Under the pieces are notes generated by a model. It was not told the DNA's origin. It worked only from the letters and a program-made list of their open reading frames with translations, and ran no database searches. 14,540 nt of DNA from NCBI GenBank assembly GCA_002309195.1, contig DBWY01000005.1, forward strand, positions 943 to 15,482, given 5' to 3'. Shown here in pieces: positions 8,358-14,540 of this stretch (its first letter is position 1; every line of letters starts with the position of its first letter). Source of the stretch: Treponema sp. UBA1226 (GTDB lineage: Bacteria; Spirochaetota; Spirochaetia; Treponematales; Treponemataceae). Both the position numbers and the translations under genes were made by a program.

Positions 8358-9734
8358 TTAATCAAGCTGCAGTACTTTTCTTGCCTTTTTCTGATTTGCA
8401 CCGGCTTTTGTATTTTCTGCAATTTCATTTATTTTTGCAGAAGCAGATGAGTATCTTCCTGATGCGTACATGTCAATTCCTAATGCACATGTAGAAGCAT
8501 CCTTTGAATTCATATATGCAAGACAAACATCAGCAAATTTTGGATCAGGATATTTTGCAATCTGTTTTCCAATCTGATATCTTAAATTTTTTCTCTTGTC
8601 ATCTGCTGCAATCGAAGAAGCAAGTTCTGCAATTTCTGATCTTCCGCTGTCTGTATTCTTTAAAAGTACGTCACAGGCCCTGCCCTTTGCTCCGTCATCA
8701 ATTTTAGAATCTGTAATCTGTTCAACTAAAAATTTTATTGCTTCAGAAGTCTTGATTTTTGAAAGTGCTTCGTATGCTTTTTCCTTGATTACTTTTTCAG
8801 GATCTTTTTTTGCTCTGTGGATTATAAACGGAACAGCATCAGTAAGGTTCATTTTCTGTGCACATTCAAGAGACTCCTGCCTTACTTTCCAGTGACCGTC
8901 TTTTATTCCCTGGATAATTACATCCTTTGCTTCTTTATCATCAAAATTTGAAATACCTTTTATTACATAAACGCGAAAGTTAGGATCAGGTGTTTCAAAA
9001 AGTTTTACAAGAATAGGAAGAGCTTCGCTCTTTTTCATCTCACCGATTGCACACGCAGCATACATTCTTACAAAAGAGTTTTCGTCTTCGTCCTGGCAGA
9101 TTTCTGCAAGTTTATCAAATGTGCTTTCGGCTTTTAACTTTCCCAAAACTTTCATAAGGCTCTGCCTCTGTGATACAGAAAGATCATCTCGCTCAAGATA
9201 TTCGATTAAAAAGTCTGCTTCTTCTGTTCCGCCGATTTCTCCGATTGCATTAAGTGCATTTGAAAAATAAGTTTCGTCTTCTGATTCAAGAAGCTTTAAT
9301 ACATGAGGAACGGCTTCTTTTGTCTTTACTTCTGAAATATATTTAAAAAGCAAATCTACAGTTGAATCTTTTGTATCATAAGGGTCAGAAAGAATTTCTA
9401 CGGCATAATCTTCGATGCACGGATCCTTTTCTTTTGTAAAATATTCGATTATTTTTTCACGTACTGCAACGCTTTTTGTCTGATAGAACAAAGCATAAAG
9501 CTCATTCGAAAATCTGGGGTCATCATTATCGATAAGGCCTTTAATAAGAGTAACGATTTCTGATTCAATTCCGTAGCGTATTGTATCGATTTTTTCTTCA
9601 ACGGCATTTTTGCCTTCATCTTTTAATGCAGCCTTTTCTGCGCGCTCTTTATCTGGAGCCCTCGGAGCTTTTTTCTCCTGAGCAAAACAAAGCGAAAGGC
9701 TTAAAATCATAAATAAAGCAAATATCTTCTTCAT
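8358..9734 (-). CDS. Exported HEAT-repeat protein
   Basis: The 458-residue protein has an N-terminal signal peptide (KK at 2-3, hydrophobic core to about residue 17, likely cleavage after CFA before Gln19). A charged Lys/Glu/Ala stretch follows (about 20-50). From about 60 to the end it is built of helical pairs of 30-37 residues typical of HEAT/PBS-lyase-like repeats, with lines such as EAVPHVLKLLES, ALNAIGEIGG, EALPILVKLFETPD, FRVYVIKGISNFDD and AVPFIIHRAKKDPE. No catalytic motif is seen, so it is presumably a periplasmic or surface scaffold. A Cys at 16 gives a poor lipobox (Leu before Cys), so lipidation is possible but not favoured. CGGAG follows directly after the tgt stop 12 bp upstream, suggesting coupled translation. 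Its partner is unknown; placement after lptFG hints at an envelope role. Confidence 0.85.
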   Translation of the reverse strand: MKKIFALFMILSLSLCFAQEKKAPRAPDKERAEKAALKDEGKNAVEEKIDTIRYGIESEIVTLIKGLIDNDDPRFSNELYALFYQTKSVAVREKIIEYFTKEKDPCIEDYAVEILSDPYDTKDSTVDLLFKYISEVKTKEAVPHVLKLLESEDETYFSNALNAIGEIGGTEEADFLIEYLERDDLSVSQRQSLMKVLGKLKAESTFDKLAEICQDEDENSFVRMYAACAIGEMKKSEALPILVKLFETPDPNFRVYVIKGISNFDDKEAKDVIIQGIKDGHWKVRQESLECAQKMNLTDAVPFIIHRAKKDPEKVIKEKAYEALSKIKTSEAIKFLVEQITDSKIDDGAKGRACDVLLKNTDSGRSEIAELASSIAADDKRKNLRYQIGKQIAKYPDPKFADVCLAYMNSKDASTCALGIDMYASGRYSSASAKINEIAENTKAGANQKKARKVLQLD

Positions 9735-9746
9735 CGTCGTTCTCCG

Positions 9747-10883
9747 TTATAAAATCTTTCCTGCTTTAAATCTCGACAGAAATGCATCTTTATATTCGTC
9801 AAATCTGTCATTATTTATAGCTTCTCTTGCTTCTTTTATCATATTATTTAAAAAATAAAGATTGTGAAAAGTTGCAAGAATACTGCTTAAAATTTCACCG
9901 GATTTAAATAAATGACGCAGATATGAGCGTGAATATGTCCTGCAGACTTTACAGTTGCATTCCCTGTCTACAGGAGAAAAATCATGAATAAATCTTTCCT
10001 GCTTTATAGAAAGCATTCCGTCACGCGTAAAATATGAGCCGTTTCTGGCATTTCTTGTCGGCAAAACGCAGTCAAACATATCGATTCCGTTTGAAATCGC
10101 ATCGAGAATATAGTCAGGCGTTCCGATTCCCATGACATACTTAGGCTTATCTTCTGTCAAGTGTTCAACCGTATAGGCTAAAAATCTGGAATACTCTTCT
10201 TTTGGCTCGCCTACAGAAAGACCGCCGATTGCAATTCCGGGAAAATCAAGCGAATCAACAAATTCTGCACTCTGTTTTCTTAAGTCTTCAAAAAAGTTTC
10301 CCTGCACGATAGGAAAAAGAATTCCCTTATAGCCCTGCGCACGGCATTCTTCCCATCTTTTTTTTGCCCTCAAAAGCCAGTCAGAAGTTATTCTTAAAGA
10401 CTCTTCTGCTTCTTTTCTCGAAACACCCCAGCCAGAGCAGACATCAAGCTGCATCTGTATATCCGAGTTGAATTTAACCTGAGTGTCGACAACGTTTTCT
10501 GGAGTAAACATATGATAGCTTCCGTCAATATTACTCTGAAACTTTGCTCCTTCATCGGTAATCTTTCTTAACTTAGAAAGAGAAAAAACCTGAAAGCCGC
10601 CTGAATCTGTCAAAAAATTTTTATTCCATTTAGAAAAACCATGAAGACCTCCGGCTTCCTGTATTAAATCTGCACCCGGTCTTAAATAAAGATGATATGT
10701 ATTTGCAAGAATTATTTCAAAACCTATGTCATTTAAATCATCGTTTGTAATTGACTTTACTGTTGCGTTTGTTCCGACAGGCATAAAGACCGGAGTCTGA
10801 ACAGTGCCATGAGGGAGCGTAAGAACTCCGGTACGAGCCCTTGAGTTTTTATTTTTGTGAATTATATTAAAAATTTTTTCCAT
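9747..10883 (-). CDS. tgt: Queuine/preQ1 tRNA-guanine transglycosylase
   Basis: Tgt swaps guanine-34 for preQ1 in tRNAs with GUN anticodons, a key step of queuosine formation in bacteria. The 378-residue length is normal. The active-site stretch LTDSGGFQVF (91-100) holds the general-acid Asp93. The nucleophile Asp lies in MFDCVLPTRNAR (Asp271). Base-pocket positions appear as VQG (193-195) and IGGLSVG (219-225). The zinc site is Cys309, Cys311, Cys314 and His340. The pocket segment reads LDVCSGW (146-152), where the common form is DEC followed by a Pro; the Asp is kept. GCAGGT precedes the ATG as a modest ribosome site. It sits 19 bp after lptG in the same direction. No queuosine biosynthesis gene is adjacent. 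Confidence 0.96.
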   Translation of the reverse strand: MEKIFNIIHKNKNSRARTGVLTLPHGTVQTPVFMPVGTNATVKSITNDDLNDIGFEIILANTYHLYLRPGADLIQEAGGLHGFSKWNKNFLTDSGGFQVFSLSKLRKITDEGAKFQSNIDGSYHMFTPENVVDTQVKFNSDIQMQLDVCSGWGVSRKEAEESLRITSDWLLRAKKRWEECRAQGYKGILFPIVQGNFFEDLRKQSAEFVDSLDFPGIAIGGLSVGEPKEEYSRFLAYTVEHLTEDKPKYVMGIGTPDYILDAISNGIDMFDCVLPTRNARNGSYFTRDGMLSIKQERFIHDFSPVDRECNCKVCRTYSRSYLRHLFKSGEILSSILATFHNLYFLNNMIKEAREAINNDRFDEYKDAFLSRFKAGKIL

Positions 10884-10902
10884 ATTTTTACCTGCCGATT
10901 TT

Positions 10903-11982
10903 TTATGTTTTAGAATTCTTTAATAAAAGAACGCTTATTATCAGAAAGATTATTACAGGAAGCCACGCTCCCGCTGCCGGTACGATGTAGCCGTTTTCTG
11001 CAAGAAGCATCGTTACCATCTGGAGTACGTAGAATACAACCGATGCAGAAAGAGAAAGGAACATACTTATTATAAATATATTCCGCCTTGATCTGCCTGT
11101 AAGACCGATTGCAAGAAATGTAACGATGAGAATTACATAAGGAAATGAAAATTTCTTGTAGTAAACAGAGTATGCCTTGCCACCGGGAAGTCCTGTACGC
11201 TGAAGATATCTTAAATATTCTTTTGCCTGAGCAATCGTAACTGTTTCTACATCGACCTCATTGTTTTTAAAAGTATCCGGTGACTCAATTAAAAGTTCTT
11301 CAAGCTGCGGTCTCATATAACCTGAACTAAGTTCCCCTTCTTCGTTTAAAGAATAAACTACAGGCGATGAAAGAACCCAGACTGCGCGGTCTTCTGACCA
11401 GACTGCATACGCTGCTTTAATAATATCTGTAATTACAGCTTCGTCATTACGCACAATAACCAAAAGTCCATGAAGGCGTTTTGAAGAAGATTCATATGTA
11501 TCTGCCTTATAAATTATTTTCCCATTTTCGCTTCTTATCGTAATATTCGTGCTGTTTTTATTCTGTTCAATATGAAGAAGTTCATTCTTTAAATCTGTGT
11601 ACTGCTTATAAGTCGGGACAACTACTTTATCTTCAAAAACCATGTACGCATGCGAAAGAATAAGTGCAAAAATGATAAGAGGAAGAACAAATCTAATATA
11701 TGAAACACCTGACGCAAAAAAAGCAACAAGCTCATTCTGCGAAGCAAGAGAACACAGCATATAGCAGATTCCAAAAAGAATCGAAAGAGGCAGAGCATAA
11801 GTTATAGTCTTTGGAATATAAAGAAGCATGATGTGAAGGACTTCTTTAACCGGAACATTATTAAAAATATATTTCCAGATGTTCATGAAAAGGTCACCGA
11901 TTTCAAAACCAAAAATAAAAAGAAATAACATTCCAAAAAGAAGAGGCAGAAACATTTTAAAAACGTACCAGACAAGCTTCAT
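10903..11982 (-). CDS. lptG: LptF/LptG-family permease (second copy, LptG position)
   Basis: This is an inner-membrane permease of the YjgP/YjgQ family. With LptB it forms the ABC transporter that extracts lipopolysaccharide-type lipids from the inner membrane and passes them to the Lpt bridge. The 359-residue protein has the family layout: three N-terminal helices (about 9-28, 57-79, 97-115), a periplasmic beta-jellyroll region (about 120-270) and three C-terminal helices (about 279-295, 301-325, 337-354). The cytoplasmic coupling segment LASQNELVAFFASGVS (79-94) is typical of the contact with LptB. It starts 1 bp after the upstream paralogue, with TGAGG overlapping that gene's last codons. 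Which of the pair is LptF or LptG is assigned by order only. Many treponemes lack classical LPS, so the cargo is open. Confidence 0.85.
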   Translation of the reverse strand: MKLVWYVFKMFLPLLFGMLFLFIFGFEIGDLFMNIWKYIFNNVPVKEVLHIMLLYIPKTITYALPLSILFGICYMLCSLASQNELVAFFASGVSYIRFVLPLIIFALILSHAYMVFEDKVVVPTYKQYTDLKNELLHIEQNKNSTNITIRSENGKIIYKADTYESSSKRLHGLLVIVRNDEAVITDIIKAAYAVWSEDRAVWVLSSPVVYSLNEEGELSSGYMRPQLEELLIESPDTFKNNEVDVETVTIAQAKEYLRYLQRTGLPGGKAYSVYYKKFSFPYVILIVTFLAIGLTGRSRRNIFIISMFLSLSASVVFYVLQMVTMLLAENGYIVPAAGAWLPVIIFLIISVLLLKNSKT

Positions 11983-11983
11983 A

Positions 11984-13180
11984 TCATTGCCTCATCATCA
12001 CAGAATAAAATCCAAAGCCTGCAAGACCTACAAGAATATTAGGCATCCACATCGCGATAAATCCGTTTAAACCGTTTCTGTATCCGGCAAGCATAAAAAT
12101 CCATATTAAAGCCCAGTAAGCTGCAGAAATAAGGATTCCGATAATAAGTCCTGCAAAAGTTCCGTTCTGCTTTCCAAAAATAAGCGCAAGCGGAAGAGCA
12201 AGGAAAGCAAAAAACAGTGCTCCAAAAGAAAGAGCATATTTTTTATTAAATTCAATTACAAACTGATTTAATTCTTCTTTTGAATGATTTTTATTTTTCT
12301 TAATTTTTTTAATTTCTTTATAAATATCATATGAAGTCATTTCGTTAGGCTGTACGCCTGTCTGATTCTGAATAAAAGCAGATTCAAAAATATTGAGTTT
12401 CATGACAGCAGACCTTATTAAGCTAAAATCATTTTTATCTTTTGAATCAAGCACAAAAACATCCGCGTTTTCCATCGTAAGCTGCATCGTAACACCATCT
12501 TCGCTTGATGTATCTGCATGAGATTTTTTCCCGGAAATGATTCTCGTATTATGATTTTCATCACGGTCAATAAAAACAATATCAGAAATTTCCGAGTTTT
12601 TTACTTCGCCTGTTATGATGGTATTTTCGTTAAATCGCTTTACAGAATTTGATTCAATTTCGATAAACGGATTTCTTGAAATACTTACAAGATACTGCTC
12701 GCGGTATTTGATAAGTCCGCTCGGCAATAAATAGTCATTAACAAAAAATGAGAAAAGTGAAATTAAAAAACCAAGTGCTAAAACCGGAACAAGAATTACA
12801 AGACGGGGATTTTGCCCGGATGCGCGAAAGATAAGGATTTCGTTATCAGAGTTCATTCGGCCAAGGCACATTAAAAATCCTGTAAGGACCGCAAAAGGCG
12901 CTGTCTGGGAAATTATCGACGGAATCGAATAAAACATCAGAAGGATTACATCACCAAGCGGAAGATTCTTGCCAAGAAGCTTTAACATCATTACGAGAAT
13001 CTGGTTTACAAAAAAAATAAGGAAATAAAAAAGAAACATTAAAAGAAAATACATCGAAAGTTCTTTTATGATGTAACGCAAAAGAAGCTTGTCTTTTGCC
13101 ATTCGGTTTTTAAATCTGAGGTGAATGTATTTTTCTTTTAAGCTTTCGAAAATTTCTAAAGCTTTTTCCTTAATGTTCAT
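11984..13180 (-). CDS. lptF: LptF/LptG-family permease (first copy, LptF position)
   Basis: This is a second YjgP/YjgQ-family permease, 398 residues, the probable partner of the next gene. It begins with about 30 charged cytoplasmic residues before helix 1 (about 43-65), a little longer than its neighbour. Helices follow near 84-106 and 126-148, then a periplasmic domain (about 150-315) and three C-terminal helices (about 318-336, 341-365, 374-394). The LptB-coupling segment [17 protein letters not shown] (106-122) is a close match to the family form. The start codon overlaps the dut stop in an ATGA arrangement (4 bp), so translation is probably coupled. A CCGGA sequence serves as a weak ribosome site. 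LptF versus LptG naming rests on gene order. Confidence 0.85.
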   Translation of the reverse strand: MNIKEKALEIFESLKEKYIHLRFKNRMAKDKLLLRYIIKELSMYFLLMFLFYFLIFFVNQILVMMLKLLGKNLPLGDVILLMFYSIPSIISQTAPFAVLTGFLMCLGRMNSDNEILIFRASGQNPRLVILVPVLALGFLISLFSFFVNDYLLPSGLIKYREQYLVSISRNPFIEIESNSVKRFNENTIITGEVKNSEISDIVFIDRDENHNTRIISGKKSHADTSSEDGVTMQLTMENADVFVLDSKDKNDFSLIRSAVMKLNIFESAFIQNQTGVQPNEMTSYDIYKEIKKIKKNKNHSKEELNQFVIEFNKKYALSFGALFFAFLALPLALIFGKQNGTFAGLIIGILISAAYWALIWIFMLAGYRNGLNGFIAMWMPNILVGLAGFGFYSVMMRQ

Positions 13181-13617
13181 TTTCCGGTTGATCCAAAGCC
13201 GCCGCTACCCCGCTCTGTTTCGTCAAGCTTTTCAACCTTAATGAAATTTCCGATTGTAACAGGGCTTACGACAAGCTGAGCAATACGGTCGCCGTTATTA
13301 ATTACAAAGTCTTCGCTTCCAAGATTTACAAGGATTACTTTTACTTCGCCGCGGTAATCACTGTCAATCGTCCCGGGAGTATTAAGACATGTAATTCCGT
13401 TTTTAATTGCAAGACCCGAGCGTGGCCTAACCTGTATTTCATATCCTTCGGGGATTTCAAAAAACAAGCCCGTAGGAACAGCAAAACGTTCCATAGGCTT
13501 AAGAGTAAGAGTCTCTGAAAGAAAAGCGCAGACATCACAGCCTGCAGCACCCTTTGTTTTATACTGCGGAATTACAGCGCCATCTAAAGCGACACATTTT
13601 ATATCGATTAAATTCAT
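13177..13617 (-). CDS. dut: dUTP diphosphatase (trimeric dUTPase)
   Basis: This enzyme hydrolyses dUTP to dUMP and diphosphate, keeping uracil out of DNA and feeding dTMP synthesis. At 146 residues it has the standard length, and all five motifs are present: AAGCDV (24-29, the catalytic-region Asp kept, Cys where Tyr or Phe is common), RPRSGLA (64-70), [13 protein letters not shown] (82-94, Asp85 and Tyr88), GDRIAQLVV (109-117) and the C-terminal arm [11 protein letters not shown] (136-146). It is the first gene after the pnp terminator and leads the lpt-tgt operon. No convincing Shine-Dalgarno sequence precedes the ATG, although the start agrees with the family N-terminus. lptF begins within its stop codon. 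Confidence 0.96.
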   Translation of the reverse strand: MNLIDIKCVALDGAVIPQYKTKGAAGCDVCAFLSETLTLKPMERFAVPTGLFFEIPEGYEIQVRPRSGLAIKNGITCLNTPGTIDSDYRGEVKVILVNLGSEDFVINNGDRIAQLVVSPVTIGNFIKVEKLDETERGSGGFGSTGK

Positions 13618-13623
13618 TATTCT

Positions 13624-13632
13624 ATATTACCA
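13624..13632 (-). promoter_or_regulatory. Possible extended -10 promoter for dut and the lpt operon
   Basis: On the minus strand TGG-TAATAT (13632 down to 13624) fits an extended -10 element (TGn plus a 4 of 6 match to TATAAT). It ends six bases before the dut ATG at 13617. The expected -35 position falls in the T-run of the preceding terminator (TTTTTT), a poor match. If used, transcription would begin at or next to the ATG. The evidence is modest. Confidence 0.35.
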
Positions 13633-13643
13633 TATTCGAGTGT

Positions 13644-13677
13644 AAAAAAAAAGTCCGACCGTAGCCGAACTCTTTTT
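13644..13677 (-). terminator. Intrinsic terminator downstream of pnp
   Basis: On the minus strand AGTTCGGC (13671-13664) pairs with GTCGGACT (13659-13652), with two G-U wobbles. The loop is TACG (13663-13660). C(UACG)G is a member of the very stable UNCG tetraloop class. A run of nine T (13652-13644) follows, and an A-run (13677-13673) lies before the stem. This separates pnp from dut and would end most pnp transcripts. Confidence 0.85.
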
Positions 13678-13692
13678 AAATCCACACGCTGC

Positions 13693-13798
13693 ACCCTATG
13701 GGTTATGCTGTACGCAGTATCAGCATGAAGCTTATTTATCACGCGGCTTTAGCCGTCGTGATATAGCATGTATGACTGCGCGAAGCGTCAGTCATACA
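13693..13798 (-). repeat. Tandem array of bulged hairpins in the pnp 3' UTR
   Basis: Three hairpins follow the pnp stop. On the minus strand each has an outer stem, one unpaired A on the 5' side, then a short inner stem and a small loop. H1 (13798-13769): TGTATGACTG/CAGTCATACA, inner CGC/GCG, loop TTC. H2 (13763-13737): TATCACG/CGTGATA, inner CGGC/GCCG, loop TAAA. H3 (13726-13705): ATGCTG/CAGCAT, inner TAC/GTA, loop TGC. The bulged A is at 13788, 13756 and 13720. A small ACCC/GGGT stem (13693-13703) follows. None has a T-run, and the stem sequences differ, so the shared feature is structural. Confidence 0.65.
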
Positions 13799-13799
13799 C

Positions 13800-14540
13800 T
13801 TATTTCTGTTCTTCGATTGCATCGATGTAAGAAAGCTGGAGGCGACCTCTCTGGTCAACTTCGAGCAATTTTACAGGAATCTGCTGTCCTTCTTTAAGAA
13901 CGTCAGTTACCTTTTCTACGCGACCGCGTGAAAGTTTAGAAATATGACAAAGCCCTTCTTTTCCAGGTAAGATTTCTACAAATGCACCGAAGTCTTTGAT
14001 GCTCTTTACAACGCCGTTATAAATTGTTCCAACTTCAGGATCTTCTGTAATTCCCTTAACTGCTTTCTTTGCTTCTTCTGCAGAAGTTCCAGTTTTTCCG
14101 TAGATTGTAACTGTTCCGTCATCGTCTGTATTGATTGTAACTCCGTACTGAGCACAGAGAGCTTTTACGTTCTTTCCACCAGGTCCGATGAGAGCACCAA
14201 TCTTGTCTACCGGAATCTTCATAGTAAGAATCTTTGGAGCATATGGGCTTATTTCTGCAGGTTTGTCGATGCATTTTTCCATGATGGAAAGAATGTGCAT
14301 ACGGCCAACGCGAGCCTGCTCAAGAGCTTTCTTCATGATTTCTGTTGTTACACCGGCAATCTTGATATCCATCTGGAATCCTGTAATACCGTCTTTTGTT
14401 CCGGCAACCTTAAAGTCCATATCACCGAGGTGATCTTCTTCTCCAAGAATATCAGAAAGAATCTTATAACGTCCGTAAGGATTGTTTCCTTCTGGTTCTG
14501 TAATAAGACCCATTGCAATACCTGCAACCATTTTCTTCAT
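13800..14540 (-). CDS. pnp: Polyribonucleotide nucleotidyltransferase (PNPase), C-terminal part
   Basis: PNPase degrades RNA 3' to 5' using phosphate and is part of RNA turnover complexes. Only the last 246 codons are in the window. The gene runs off the right edge, and the Met at the edge is internal, since full PNPase is about 700 residues. Visible parts are the end of the second RNase PH domain with the metal-binding acidic cluster EEDHLGDMDFKVAGT (34-48 of the fragment), the KH domain with the GPGG loop (119-122), and the S1 domain with FGAFVEI (184-190) and EGLCHISKLS (195-204). It ends in IEEQK with a TAA at 13802-13800. The first of three 3'-UTR hairpins begins one base beyond the stop codon. 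Confidence 0.97.
   Translation of the reverse strand: MKKMVAGIAMGLITEPEGNNPYGRYKILSDILGEEDHLGDMDFKVAGTKDGITGFQMDIKIAGVTTEIMKKALEQARVGRMHILSIMEKCIDKPAEISPYAPKILTMKIPVDKIGALIGPGGKNVKALCAQYGVTINTDDDGTVTIYGKTGTSAEEAKKAVKGITEDPEVGTIYNGVVKSIKDFGAFVEILPGKEGLCHISKLSRGRVEKVTDVLKEGQQIPVKLLEVDQRGRLQLSYIDAIEEQK

Noticed and set aside
9682..9700. Cys16 of the HEAT-repeat protein as a lipobox.
   Set aside because: The residue before it is Leu, which is rare at that place. Cleavage after CFA fits better, although lipidation is not excluded.
13624..13646. TTTACA (minus strand, 13646-13641) as the -35 of the dut promoter.
   Set aside because: The gap to the -10 candidate is only 11 bases, too short for a sigma-70 promoter.
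13769..13798. The first pnp 3' hairpin as the transcription terminator.
   Set aside because: The stem is strong but no T-run follows. The real U-tract terminator lies further down at 13644-13677.
13618..13799. The structured pnp-dut gap as a mobile repeat, tRNA or riboswitch.
   Set aside because: No tRNA fold, no flanking duplications, no recognisable riboswitch core, and it follows a gene end, not a leader. It is kept only as a hairpin array.

Overview
The window reads as a stretch of chromosome from an AT-rich, Gram-negative-type (diderm) bacterium. A Treponema-like spirochaete is the most likely source. That assignment is inference from gene content and style: an LptF/LptG pair, a lipoprotein with an FFSC lipobox, a Cache-domain chemoreceptor, an exported HEAT-repeat protein, and heavy use of A/T-ending codons. 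No 16S or other decisive marker is present. No phage, insertion sequence, CRISPR array, tRNA, rRNA or defence system was seen.

Left part (1-4150): the tail of an unidentified plus-strand gene ends at a strong intrinsic terminator. Next comes a plus-strand MFS transporter of the oxalate/formate-antiporter-like type. It converges on a large minus-strand methyl-accepting chemotaxis protein with an unusual acidic cytoplasmic N-terminus. The two meet at an AT-rich inverted repeat. The chemoreceptor promoter diverges from that of a CapA-like lipoprotein gene.

Middle (4151-7869): the CapA-like metallophosphoesterase lipoprotein gene overlaps a DEAH-box RNA helicase gene (HrpA type) by 10 bp, so the two probably form a bicistronic unit. 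The first gene has no Shine-Dalgarno sequence. Its TATAAT box lies so close to the ATG that a leaderless mRNA is predicted.

Right part (7888-14540), all minus strand: pnp (3' end only) comes first, followed by a run of bulged hairpins and a UACG-loop intrinsic terminator. Then comes a tightly packed presumed operon: dut, lptF, lptG, tgt, a HEAT-repeat exported protein, and an ASCH-domain protein. Spacings are -4, 1, 19, 12 and 20 bp. It joins nucleotide-pool hygiene (dUTPase), lipopolysaccharide-type lipid export (LptFG), tRNA queuosine modification (Tgt) and two poorly characterised proteins. dut also lacks a clear Shine-Dalgarno sequence and has an extended -10 box just upstream of its ATG.

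Most of the window is ordinary housekeeping sequence. The points most worth a second look are the hairpin array behind pnp, the two candidate leaderless starts, the chemoreceptor's N-terminal extension and the uncharacterised C-terminal part of the helicase.
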